Positions 12,779 through 20,664 of a stretch of 45,236 nucleotides of DNA are shown piece by piece. The translations under genes and the position numbers were made by a program. The DNA comes from Candidatus Eisenbergiella pullistercoris (GTDB lineage: Bacteria > Bacillota > Clostridia > Lachnospirales > Lachnospiraceae). The DNA lies in contig DXDD01000124.1 in the NCBI GenBank assembly GCA_019115665.1, positions 1 through 45,236 on the forward strand. The letters are read 5' to 3'. The notes below the pieces were generated by a model. The model ran no database searches. It had not been told where the DNA came from and worked only from the letters and a program-made list of their open reading frames with translations. Within the stretch, counting starts at the first letter, position 1, and each line of letters opens with the position of its first letter.

Positions 12779-14226
12779 CGCAGTCCTTTGGGATAATGAT
12801 TCTTCATGATCCCGCCGGCAAGCTTTCCCCAGCCAAGGCTGCAGCCGTCCGCGCAGATCAGATACCATCCTTTTTCTCCCTCTGCGGGGAAGGTCAGGCC
12901 GTTCAGGTAGTCCTTTACCTGGCGGCCTTCTGTATCCAGGCTGACGGCATGCGCTGCGTCCTCCGGCTTCAGGGTAAGCGCCAGCGCATGGGAAGGCTCA
13001 AAGCGGTTCTTCTTCACGGTTCCCAGATGCAGGCCGGGACGAAGCACCTTCAGGCCGCGAAGTACGGGCGTTTCCTCCGGCGCCAGATAGAGCTGCTCTC
13101 CAAAGCGCAGATAGATTCCGGAAAGCTGCACTCGCAGATTCTCCCGCGAGAATGCGGAAAACTCCGCATAATCCTTTTCTCCTAGCCCTTTTTCGCCATC
13201 CCTGCGGCGTGTCCGCTTCGCGGGAAGCTTCTCTGCCTCCTGCCCATTCTTTTCCAGCACCGCCACAAAATGCCCCTCTCCCCGGAGCCTGTGAGGCCAG
13301 AGCCGCATGGTGCGCTCCAGTTCAGAGGCCAAAATGGATGTTGTTCCGGCCGCCGGGCGGGAAGCCGGAGCAGTCTCATCCCCGGCATCTTCCGCCTCCT
13401 CCATATCCGCCCATTCCGGATGTCCGGGCGCGAAGCCTTCCGGCATGGGAACGGAAAGGACATGCATGTCCGGATGCTTTTTTATCAGCCAGCTAACGCT
13501 TCCTTCGTCCTCCGCCGGGGCGAAGGTGCAGGTGGAGTAGCAGAGCCGTCCGCCGGGACGGAGCATCTGACAGGCATATTCCAGGATCTCTCTCTGCCGC
13601 TCTGCGCACATCTGCACATTTTCCGGGCTCCATTCCTCTCCCGCCGCCTCGTTTTTCCGGAACATTCCTTCTCCGGAGCACGGGGCGTCCGCCAGAATCC
13701 GGTCGAAAAAGCCGGGGAACCGTTCCGCCAGCCGGTCCGGCGTTTCGTTTAAAACCAACGCGTTTCGCACGCCCATCCGCTCGATATTTTCAGAAAGGAT
13801 GGCCGCCCGGGCCGGATGGATCTCATTGCAGACAAGAAGTCCCTCCCCCCGCATGGCCGCCGCGATCTGGGTGCTCTTCCCGCCGGGAGCGGCGCACAGA
13901 TCCAGGATCCGTTCTCCAGGCCTCGCCTCCAGAAAAGGAACGGCGGACATGGCGCTGGGCTCCTGAATATAGTAAACGCCGGCCTCATGCCAGGGATGCC
14001 TGCCGGGCTGCGGCTGCTCTTCCTTTTTTTCATAATAAAACCCGTTTTCTTCCCAGGGAACAGGAGACAGGCAAAAAGGCGCCTTTTGCAAAAATTCCTC
14101 CCGGTCCATTTTCATGGGGTTTACCCGCAGCGCCTGATATCTCTCCTGTCCAAGCGCCTCCAGAAATTCCTCATATTCTCCGCCCAGCAGCAGCTTCATT
14201 CTTTCCTTAAACTTTTCCGGGATCAT
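12766..14226 (-). CDS. NOL1/NOP2/Sun family rRNA m5C methyltransferase, RsmF-like
   Basis: SAM-dependent RNA (cytosine-5) methyltransferase, expected to act on rRNA. 486 residues. The SAM site LDLCAAPGGKSTQIA lies near residue 110. Motif IV, DAPCSGEGMFRKN, and motif VI, YSTCTFAPAEDEG, carry the two conserved Cys of the family. The C-terminal third (YLRFGEQLYLAPEE, then the stretch ending EGEKGWYLICADGCSLGWGK) fits the RsmF/YebU C-terminal region that follows the catalytic domain. The methylated position cannot be told from sequence. It lies 32 bp behind the thioesterase gene, so the two are likely one operon. Its stop is inside the terminator stem shared with carB. Confidence 0.92.
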   Translation of the reverse strand: MIPEKFKERMKLLLGGEYEEFLEALGQERYQALRVNPMKMDREEFLQKAPFCLSPVPWEENGFYYEKKEEQPQPGRHPWHEAGVYYIQEPSAMSAVPFLEARPGERILDLCAAPGGKSTQIAAAMRGEGLLVCNEIHPARAAILSENIERMGVRNALVLNETPDRLAERFPGFFDRILADAPCSGEGMFRKNEAAGEEWSPENVQMCAERQREILEYACQMLRPGGRLCYSTCTFAPAEDEGSVSWLIKKHPDMHVLSVPMPEGFAPGHPEWADMEEAEDAGDETAPASRPAAGTTSILASELERTMRLWPHRLRGEGHFVAVLEKNGQEAEKLPAKRTRRRDGEKGLGEKDYAEFSAFSRENLRVQLSGIYLRFGEQLYLAPEETPVLRGLKVLRPGLHLGTVKKNRFEPSHALALTLKPEDAAHAVSLDTEGRQVKDYLNGLTFPAEGEKGWYLICADGCSLGWGKLAGGIMKNHYPKGLRKNW

Positions 14227-14258
14227 TCTGACGTTCCTCTCTTCATGAAAAAAAAAGG

Positions 14259-14684
14259 TTATTCCGCGCTCATATATTCTGACAGCCTTCCATAGATTTC
14301 CGGGTAATCCCTTTTCAGATGGACCGGCTTCATGTTCCTGTTAAGGAAACAGTGTCCGGTATGTCCCGCGGCATGCAGAAGCCCGTCATGAGCGCCATAG
14401 ATTTCATATTTCATGCTCATTTTGATTCCGCTGAAGCGGTCAGGAAGCACGCGGATGGAAAACTCCTCCCCAAAGCGGAAGGAGATCCTGTATTCACAGG
14501 AAGCCTCCAGAACGGGAATCAGAATACCCGCCGCTTCGATTTTATCATAGGGAATCCCGATCTGGGCCAGCGTGTCGATCCTGGCTTCCTCCATCCAGCG
14601 GATATAATTGGAATGATGCACGATTCCCATGCGGTCTGTTTCATAGTACTGTATTTTACGTCCGTAATTTTTAATATCAATCAT
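14259..14684 (-). CDS. Acyl-CoA thioesterase, hotdog fold (YbgC/4HBT family)
   Basis: Small hotdog-fold thioesterase of the 4-hydroxybenzoyl-CoA type; the physiological acyl-CoA is unknown. 141 residues from the ATG at 14684, which has GGAAAG upstream; the longer frame starting at 14783 adds 33 residues of low quality. The family motif YYETDRMGIVHHSNYIRWME near the N-terminus has the catalytic Asp and the Tyr/His pair (D..G.VHHSNY). The middle has ISFRFGEEFSIRV and MKYEIYG, typical of the central strands. The substrate could be a short-chain or aromatic CoA ester. It is transcribed just before the rRNA methyltransferase gene. Confidence 0.88.
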   Translation of the reverse strand: MIDIKNYGRKIQYYETDRMGIVHHSNYIRWMEEARIDTLAQIGIPYDKIEAAGILIPVLEASCEYRISFRFGEEFSIRVLPDRFSGIKMSMKYEIYGAHDGLLHAAGHTGHCFLNRNMKPVHLKRDYPEIYGRLSEYMSAE

Positions 14685-14815
14685 TTTTTCTTTCCAAACT
14701 CCGTTTTTCACGACGTCCGCGGCTGCAGCCGCCCGCACGGAAGGACAGGAGCGCTGCCTTGGGCCGGGCTTCGGAACCTTCACCCGCTAAAAACGTGCGC
14801 CGCCAGGAACACCGG

Positions 14816-14849
14816 AAAAGGCGGGCATTCCTGAAAACGCCCGCCTTCT
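14816..14849 (-). terminator. Intrinsic terminator of the biotin-dependent operon
   Basis: AAGGCGGGC (14818-14826) pairs with GCCCGCCTT (14839-14847) around a 12-nt loop, with a T-rich tail on the minus strand. It lies just after the stop of the last operon gene at 14918. Confidence 0.8.
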
Positions 14850-14917
14850 TTGCATTCCTTTTCCGTATGAATAAGTCTTTTTTACTGCAAAGTCTTCCCT
14901 ACGGCAGCTGTCACGCC

Positions 14918-16324
14918 TTATGCCGGATAAGCGCCGTTCTTCGTGTCAGCCTGGGTCATATCGACCTTCTCCTGCTGCGCCTGACGGTACTTGAAGAAGT
15001 CCATGGCTACCTGCGGGAACAGGGCGTAGCTGAGCACGTCCTCATCCTGCTGCTTCCATTCCTTCATCTCCGCCTCGATAGTCGCAAGCTCGTTGGGGAT
15101 CAGATCCGCAGGACGGCAGGTGATCACTTCCTTGTCGCCGATTACCTTCTTCTGTACCTCCGGATTGAAAGGCTTGACCGTCTTTCCGTATTTTCCGGAA
15201 AGCAGATCCTTGGTCTGGTCGGTGGCGACCTTGTATCTCTCGCCCATCAGCACATTAAGCACAGCCTGCGTGCCGACGATCTGAGAGGACGGGGTAACCA
15301 GCGGGGGCTCTCCGAAGTCCTTTCTCACGCGGGGGATCTCCTGAAGCACGTCGTCGTAACGGTTGCTGGCGTTCTGCTCCTTCAGCTGGCTCACCATATT
15401 GGAAAGCATGCCGCCGGGCACCTGATAGATCAGGGTCTTGATGTTTACACCGAGCACCTTGGGATCCATCAGGCCGCTCTTTAAGCATTCTTCTCTGTAA
15501 GGGCGGAAATAATCCGCGATCTCCGCCAGAAGGTTCTGATCGTAGCCGGTGTCGTACGGGGTTCCGCGGAAGGTCTCTACCATAACCTCGGTCGCGGGCT
15601 GGGAGGTTCCCAGAGCGAACGGGGAAATCGCGCAGTCGATGATGTCCACGCCGGCTTCCACGGCCTTCAGGTAGGTCATGCTGGCAACGCCGGAGGTGTA
15701 GTGGGTATGCAGCTGAACCGGCAGCTTCGTGGCCGACTTCAGCGCGCGGATCAGGCGGTCCGCCTCATAGGGAACCAGCAGGCCTGCCATATCCTTGATG
15801 CAGATGGAATTGGCTCCCATGCTCTCGATCTCTTTTGCGATGTTCATCCAGTAGTCCAGCGTGTAGGCGTCGCCCAGCGTATAGGACAGGGCTACCTGCG
15901 CGTGTCCGCCTTCCTTGTTGCAGGCCTTCACCGCGCATTCCAGGTTGCGCAGATCGTTCAGGCAGTCGAAGATACGGATGATATCGATTCCGTTTGCGAT
16001 GGACTTCTGTACGAAGTATTCCACCACATCGTCCGCGTAATGGCGGTATCCCAGAATGTTCTGGCCTCTGAAAAGCATCTGCAGCTTCGTGTTCTTGAAG
16101 GCCGCTCTCAGCTTTCTCAGTCTCTCCCACGGATCCTCATGCAGGAAACGAAGGGAAGCGTCAAAGGTAGCGCCGCCCCAGCACTCCACAGCCGCATAGC
16201 CGACCTTGTCCATCTTCTCCGCGATGGGAAGCATGATCTCGGTGGGCATTCTGGTGGCGATCAGGGACTGATGGGCGTCACGCAGTACAGTTTCCATAAT
16301 TTTAACAGGTTTCGGGTCTGACAT
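14918..16324 (-). CDS. oadA: 5S-type carboxyltransferase (oxaloacetate decarboxylase alpha / pyruvate carboxylase B type)
   Basis: Carboxyltransferase that moves CO2 between oxaloacetate/pyruvate and biotin. 468 residues from the ATG at 16324, which has GGAGG at 8 nt; the ATG two codons earlier is too close to that site. N-terminal HMGL-like TIM barrel: METVLRDAHQSLIATRM (metal Asp), AVECWGGATFD, MLFRGQNILGYRHY, SICIKDMAGLL (catalytic Lys) and VQLHTHYTSG (metal His). The C-terminal half is the conserved carboxylase/OADA domain (LIYQVPGGMLSNM, GEPPLVTPSSQIVGTQAV). It lacks the C-terminal biotinyl domain of Klebsiella OadA; biotin sits on the separate carrier in the same operon. Last gene, 142 bp after oadB, behind a set of hairpins. 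Confidence 0.93.
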   Translation of the reverse strand: MSDPKPVKIMETVLRDAHQSLIATRMPTEIMLPIAEKMDKVGYAAVECWGGATFDASLRFLHEDPWERLRKLRAAFKNTKLQMLFRGQNILGYRHYADDVVEYFVQKSIANGIDIIRIFDCLNDLRNLECAVKACNKEGGHAQVALSYTLGDAYTLDYWMNIAKEIESMGANSICIKDMAGLLVPYEADRLIRALKSATKLPVQLHTHYTSGVASMTYLKAVEAGVDIIDCAISPFALGTSQPATEVMVETFRGTPYDTGYDQNLLAEIADYFRPYREECLKSGLMDPKVLGVNIKTLIYQVPGGMLSNMVSQLKEQNASNRYDDVLQEIPRVRKDFGEPPLVTPSSQIVGTQAVLNVLMGERYKVATDQTKDLLSGKYGKTVKPFNPEVQKKVIGDKEVITCRPADLIPNELATIEAEMKEWKQQDEDVLSYALFPQVAMDFFKYRQAQQEKVDMTQADTKNGAYPA

Positions 16325-16345
16325 TTCCATTTCCTCCTGATTTCT

Positions 16346-16420
16346 GCCGCCTCAGGCGGCATTCAAATATAGAAGAATGGCATCCGGCCATTCTCTGGCA
16401 CGGACCGGCGGTCCGTGCCA
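16346..16420 (-). repeat. Three consecutive hairpins between oadB and oadA
   Basis: Three perfect inverted repeats lie in a row: GCCGCC/GGCGGC (16346-16360), AGAATGGC/GCCATTCT (16374-16394) and TGGCACGGACC/GGTCCGTGCCA (16396-16420, 11-bp stem with a 3-nt loop). None is followed by a U-tract on the minus strand, so they look like processing or mRNA-stability structures and not a terminator. Confidence 0.65.
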
Positions 16421-16466
16421 TCTTCCTAACTTTCTGTGTCCATAATCCGCATTCTGACCGGAAGCA

Positions 16467-17618
16467 TCAGAATACTCCGAAAATCGCCATAAAGGTACCG
16501 GCCACAACCGCAGTGCCGATTACGCCGGCCACGTTGGGTCCCATGGCGTGCATCAGCAGGAAGTTTGTGGGATCCGCCTCCGCGCCGACCTTCTGGGATA
16601 CTCTGGCCGCCATGGGAACAGCGGATACGCCCGCCGAACCGATCAGCGGATTGACCTTTCCGTGGGTAACGATGCACATCAGTTTACCAAACAGGATGCC
16701 GGCAGCCGTGCCGAAGGCGAATGCGATCAGGCCCAGAGCAACGATCTTCAGCGTGTCAGCATTCAAGAAGGCTTCCGCGCTGGTGGTCGCGCCTACAGAA
16801 GTACCAAGCAGGATAACAACAGAATACATCAGCGCGTTGCCGGCGGTTTCCGTCAGCTGTCTTACCACGCCGGACTCCCGGAACAGGTTGCCCAGCATCA
16901 GCATGCCCACAAGGGGAGCGGTGGTAGGAAGGATCAGGGATACCACGATGGTAACGATGATGGGGAACAGAATCTTTTCCAGCTTGGAAACCGGACGAAG
17001 CTGTTCCATCTTGATCTTTCTCTCTTCTTCCGTGGTAAACAGCCGCATGATCGGAGGCTGGATGATCGGAACCAGAGACATATAGGAGTAGGCCGCCACG
17101 GCGATGGGTCCGAGCAGCTCCGTCTGTCCCAGCTTTCCGCACAGGAAGATGGAGGTAGGGCCGTCCGCTCCGCCGATGATGGAAATGGCGGCTGCAGCCC
17201 TGTCGTTAAAGCCGAGGGCGATGGCGCCGAAGTAGGCTGCGAAGATACCGAACTGCGCCGCCGCTCCCAGCAGGAAGCTCTTGGGGTTGGCGATCAGCGG
17301 GCCGAAGTCCGTCATCGCTCCCACGCCCATGAAGATCAGCGACGGCAGGATCGACCACTCGTCCAGCACATAGAAGTAATAAAGCAGGCCGCCTGTTCCG
17401 TTTGCGGCGTCCTCCGGACGGAGCATGATGTCCGGATAGATATTCACCAGCAGCATTCCAAAGGCGATCGGAAGCAGAAGCAGGGGTTCAAAGCCTCTGG
17501 CAATCGCCAGATAAAGGAACACGCAGGCGATCACGATCATCAGATAGTTTCCCCAGGTCAGATTGAAGAACGCCGTCTGATGGATCAGATTGTCCAGTGT
17601 AGTTACAATATATTCCAT
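16467..17618 (-). CDS. oadB: Na+-translocating decarboxylase, beta subunit
   Basis: Integral membrane subunit that decarboxylates carboxybiotin and exports Na+ (family knowledge). 383 residues from the ATG at 17618 ([10 protein letters not shown]), chosen because GGGAGG lies 9 nt upstream; a longer frame from 17654 has no such site. Hydrophobic helices span most of the protein (about 9-10). The conserved family core [20 protein letters not shown] is present, with the key Asp in [26 protein letters not shown] and the C-terminal [16 protein letters not shown] are also signatures. It lies between the biotin carrier gene and the oadA-type gene. Confidence 0.94.
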   Translation of the reverse strand: MEYIVTTLDNLIHQTAFFNLTWGNYLMIVIACVFLYLAIARGFEPLLLLPIAFGMLLVNIYPDIMLRPEDAANGTGGLLYYFYVLDEWSILPSLIFMGVGAMTDFGPLIANPKSFLLGAAAQFGIFAAYFGAIALGFNDRAAAAISIIGGADGPTSIFLCGKLGQTELLGPIAVAAYSYMSLVPIIQPPIMRLFTTEEERKIKMEQLRPVSKLEKILFPIIVTIVVSLILPTTAPLVGMLMLGNLFRESGVVRQLTETAGNALMYSVVILLGTSVGATTSAEAFLNADTLKIVALGLIAFAFGTAAGILFGKLMCIVTHGKVNPLIGSAGVSAVPMAARVSQKVGAEADPTNFLLMHAMGPNVAGVIGTAVVAGTFMAIFGVF

Positions 17619-17761
17619 TGATGTTGACCTCCCATTCCTTTTTGCCAAACTCACAGGCCTGAGTGCCCGGCTGCGCGGCGCGGATCATGGCAGAAACGTC
17701 GTCTCTGCGGATCAGAAGCTCCGCACAGCCTTATGGGATTGGCAGGACGTTCCTTCCGTAC

Positions 17762-18178
17762 TCAGTTTAACGTTGCAAGCAGAGCGCCCGCTTCGATGGC
17801 GTCGCCGACCGCTACGTCAATGCTGGCTACGGTGCCGTCCTGAGGAGCCACGACCGGGATCTCCATCTTCATGGCTTCGATGGTCACAACGGAATCGCCG
17901 GCCTTGACAGCCTGTCCGACCTTGGCGTCGATGCTGTAAACCTTACCGGCCGCACCGGCTTCCACACGGATACTTCCGGCTGCGCCGGCAGGAGCTGCCG
18001 CAGGGGCAGGCGCCGGAGCAGGGGCCGCTGCAGGAGCGGGAGCTGCCGCAGGGGCGGGAGCCGGAGCTGCCGGTCTGGGAGCCGCCTTGGGCGCATAAAC
18101 GGGAGCCGCACCCTGCGCGCCCTCTTCTACTGTCACATCGTACACGTTTCCATTTACGGTAATTCTATAATTCTTCAT
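17762..18178 (-). CDS. Biotin carboxyl carrier protein of the decarboxylase
   Basis: Carries CO2 on biotin between the carboxyltransferase and the membrane pump. 138 residues. N-terminal strand region MKNYRITVNGNVYDVTVEEG, then a long Pro/Ala linker (about residues 25-65) that gives the domain mobility, then a biotinyl domain with the site EAMKMEI (Lys near residue 104). It corresponds to the 1.3S subunit of transcarboxylase, or MmdC. The repetitive look of 17990-18090 in DNA comes from the Pro/Ala codons and is not a separate repeat element. It sits between oadG and oadB. Confidence 0.94.
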   Translation of the reverse strand: MKNYRITVNGNVYDVTVEEGAQGAAPVYAPKAAPRPAAPAPAPAAAPAPAAAPAPAPAPAAAPAGAAGSIRVEAGAAGKVYSIDAKVGQAVKAGDSVVTIEAMKMEIPVVAPQDGTVASIDVAVGDAIEAGALLATLN

Positions 18179-18211
18179 GATACTTTTCCTCCTGTATCGT
18201 CCTTTTCTTTT

Positions 18212-18988
18212 TTATTGATTTGCTTTCCATCTGCTTGCGGGCACGCGTCTGATGCTTCTTACCACAAAGCCTTCCGGAGACGGAGCTCCTTCGCTCGCCG
18301 CGATCGCCGCCGCGATCACTGCCACGAGCTCGCCGTCATCCATAAGTTCCTGCGCGGCTGCCGGAGCAGGCGCTGCGGGCACGGGCGCGGGAGCCGCGGC
18401 CGGCGCTGTTTCTCTCTTTTCTTCCGGCTCGCTCTTCTTGCCGGAGAAGGCTGCCTGGATCTTCGGGATAAAGTTGAAGCAGTAAATGATCAGGCAGATC
18501 AGGATCAGGATCACGAATACGGTTCCCATGCCGAGGATCGTATTCAGAGCCGCGTTCTGCATCAGCTCCCCGAAGGAATATTCCACGTTCGTCGTAATGC
18601 TGCTCAAAGCCAGCTCGTCATCCAGAGTGATCACGATTTCCGCATCGTGCTCGCTCCCGTCCACATGAACGTCGATGGTCACGCCGTCCTCATCCGCGGA
18701 TACCGTATGGCCGGACATGGACTGAACCTCCCCGATGTCCTCCATAGCGCTCTCCCAGCTGTCCAGGGCGGTGGAGATCACCGCGTCGGCCGCATACTGA
18801 TCCTGCATGCCCTGCGCCACGATGGTCTGGATGGAACCGATCACCTGATCCGCATAGCTGACTGCGGAATCCTGCGTAATGCCGTACATGCTTTCCGCAT
18901 TCGCGGACGTATCCGCTTCCCCGCTGCAGGCCGTCATGCTGAAAACGCAGATGAGAGCCATTCCTAATGTTAACAACTTCCTTTTCAT
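18212..18988 (-). CDS. oadG: OadG-type gamma subunit with lipoprotein-like N-terminal domain
   Basis: Small membrane subunit that holds the Na+ pump complex together, here enlarged to 258 residues. From the ATG at 18988, MKRKLLTLGMALICVFSMTACSG is a lipoprotein signal with a Cys lipobox. Then comes an outside domain of roughly 110 residues with VTIDVHVDGSEHDAEIVITL. The OadG transmembrane part NTILGMGTVFVILILICLII follows (about residues 150-175), a Pro/Ala linker, and the typical C-terminal end DDGELVAVIAAAIAASEG with FVVRSIRRVP. An upstream ATG (19000) lies right on the GGAG site and is unlikely. Plain OadG proteins are around 80-120 residues, so the outside domain is an addition. Confidence 0.85.
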   Translation of the reverse strand: MKRKLLTLGMALICVFSMTACSGEADTSANAESMYGITQDSAVSYADQVIGSIQTIVAQGMQDQYAADAVISTALDSWESAMEDIGEVQSMSGHTVSADEDGVTIDVHVDGSEHDAEIVITLDDELALSSITTNVEYSFGELMQNAALNTILGMGTVFVILILICLIIYCFNFIPKIQAAFSGKKSEPEEKRETAPAAAPAPVPAAPAPAAAQELMDDGELVAVIAAAIAASEGAPSPEGFVVRSIRRVPASRWKANQ

Positions 18989-19024
18989 ATGAATCGACAT
19001 GCTCCTTTCAAAGTCTGCGGCAGC

Positions 19025-20455
19025 TTAAACCGTGCCGTGTTTTTTCGCAGGGCGGTCTTCCCTCTTTGTGAAGAGCATTTCGAACGCGCCGATCACATAT
19101 TTTCTCGTATCGGCAGGCTCAATAATGGTGTCCACATAGCCCCGTCCGGCAGCGCTCGCCGCGCTCGTCTGCAGAGCCTCATATTCCTTCGCGCATGCGT
19201 TCACCGCATCCGCTCCCTGTCCGTCGCAGATGATCTTCGCCGCAAGGCGGGCATCCATGGTGCCGATCTTCGCATCCGGCCAGCAGTAGGTGATATCCGC
19301 GCCGAGAGCCTTGGAATTCATCACCACATAGGAGCTTCCGTAAGCCATGCCGGTCACCACGTTGACCTTGGGAACCGTCGCATTGGCAAACGCGTATGTA
19401 AGGCGGGCGGCAGCCTTCGCGATTCTTTTCTCGGAGCACTTGTCCGCCGTAAAGCCGTTCACGTTGGTCAGGGTGAGCACCGGAATGTTGAACGCGTCGC
19501 AGAAGTTCACGAATTCAGCGGCCTTGTCGCAGCCTTCCGGAGAAAGGGCGGCGTCAAAGGAGGCCGTCTTCTGTCCGTTCTCGTCATAGATCTCCGAACG
19601 GTTGGCCACAGCGCCCACGGTCATGCCGTTGAGCTTCATAAATCCGGTCACCATTTCCTTCGCGTACGCGGCCTTTACCTCGATGAAAAGGCGGTCGTCC
19701 GCAATGGTGGAAAGGGCGATGGAGCTGTCTCCCACGCAGGCCGCCAGGGAAGCGTCCGTACGGTTGAGGTCGTCCATGCACTCCACATAGGAATTGTCGT
19801 CCTCATTGTTGGAAGGAAGCATGCATACCAGATTTCTGATCTGAGCGAGAATCTCGGACTCTTCGCCCACGAAATCCACAAGTCCCGCCTCTTCGCTCTG
19901 GAACGCCGCGTCGGAGGTGTTGCACCTGGAGATCTCATTGCCGGCAAGGGCGTTGGGCGCATTCACAAACAGCTTCGCCTTCTTTCCTTCCATGAAGGTG
20001 AAGTCGGTAAGCGCGGGAACCAGAGCGAGTCCGCCGCCGCAGGTTCCGAAGACCGCCGTGATCTGCGGGATCACGCCGGAAGCCAGCGTCTGCTTCATAT
20101 AAATCTCGCCGAAGGCGTTCAGGGCGTCCGTCGCCTCCTGAAGCCTCAGACCGGCGGAATCGATCAGACCGATCACGGGAGCCCCCGTCTTCATCGCCAG
20201 GTCATAGAGTCCGGTAATCTTCTTCGCATGCATCTCGCCGATGCTGCCGCCGAGCACGGAAGCATCCTGGCTGTATACATATACGAGATTCCCTTCGATC
20301 ACCCCATAGCCGGTGACGCATCCGTCGGATGGAGTCTCTGTCTGTTTCAGATTGAAGTCGGTGGATCTGGCTTTCACCATCGCCCCGATCTCAACGAAAC
20401 TGTTGTCGTCGAGCAAAGCGTTGATTCTTTGGCTCGCTTGTGAAGTAGTACTCAT
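19025..20455 (-). CDS. 12S-type acyl-CoA carboxyltransferase (MmdA/PccB family, divergent)
   Basis: Crotonase-fold carboxyltransferase that exchanges CO2 between biotin and an acyl-CoA such as methylmalonyl-CoA. 476 residues, shorter than the usual 510 or so because the N-terminal GKLTARER-type region is missing. Seen: ALLDDNSFVEIGA near the start, the first oxyanion-hole region FGTCGGGLALVPALTDFTFM, and the second, GMAYGSSYVVMNSKALGADI followed by TYCWPDAKIGTMD. The ribosome binding site is GGAGGG. First gene of the operon. The acyl-CoA substrate cannot be fixed: methylmalonyl-CoA fits a transcarboxylase or succinate/propionate role, but glutaconyl-CoA-type enzymes share the fold. Confidence 0.85.
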   Translation of the reverse strand: MSTTSQASQRINALLDDNSFVEIGAMVKARSTDFNLKQTETPSDGCVTGYGVIEGNLVYVYSQDASVLGGSIGEMHAKKITGLYDLAMKTGAPVIGLIDSAGLRLQEATDALNAFGEIYMKQTLASGVIPQITAVFGTCGGGLALVPALTDFTFMEGKKAKLFVNAPNALAGNEISRCNTSDAAFQSEEAGLVDFVGEESEILAQIRNLVCMLPSNNEDDNSYVECMDDLNRTDASLAACVGDSSIALSTIADDRLFIEVKAAYAKEMVTGFMKLNGMTVGAVANRSEIYDENGQKTASFDAALSPEGCDKAAEFVNFCDAFNIPVLTLTNVNGFTADKCSEKRIAKAAARLTYAFANATVPKVNVVTGMAYGSSYVVMNSKALGADITYCWPDAKIGTMDARLAAKIICDGQGADAVNACAKEYEALQTSAASAAGRGYVDTIIEPADTRKYVIGAFEMLFTKREDRPAKKHGTV

Positions 20456-20592
20456 TTTTTCAGCCCTCCATTTTATCTTTACTTAAAAATTAAACTTGGC
20501 CTACGGCCGCCCGGAAGCACTGCAGGCTGAAATCTGCGGTTCAAAAACAGCTTGTCCGTTTTGACATATTCCACAGGCACCCGTATTTTAAA

Positions 20593-20621
20593 AGTATACC
20601 ACGAAACCCGAAAATCTGCCA
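20593..20621 (-). promoter_or_regulatory. Candidate promoter of the carboxyltransferase/Na+ pump operon
   Basis: A TATACT -10 (20593-20598, minus strand) lies about 138 bp upstream of the first operon gene, with TGGCAG 17 bp further up, a poor -35. No other candidate in 20456-20664 looks better. I saw no clear terminator for the upstream carboxypeptidase gene there. Confidence 0.35.
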
Positions 20622-20664
20622 GATGCAAAACACAATTTTTTCCGCTGCTTTTTCGCCTTCTTTT

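Noticed and set aside
17990-18100. Tandem-repeat-like DNA with many GCAGGAGC-type units
   Set aside because: It is the Pro/Ala linker of the biotin carrier protein; the repetition is explained by the amino acid composition.
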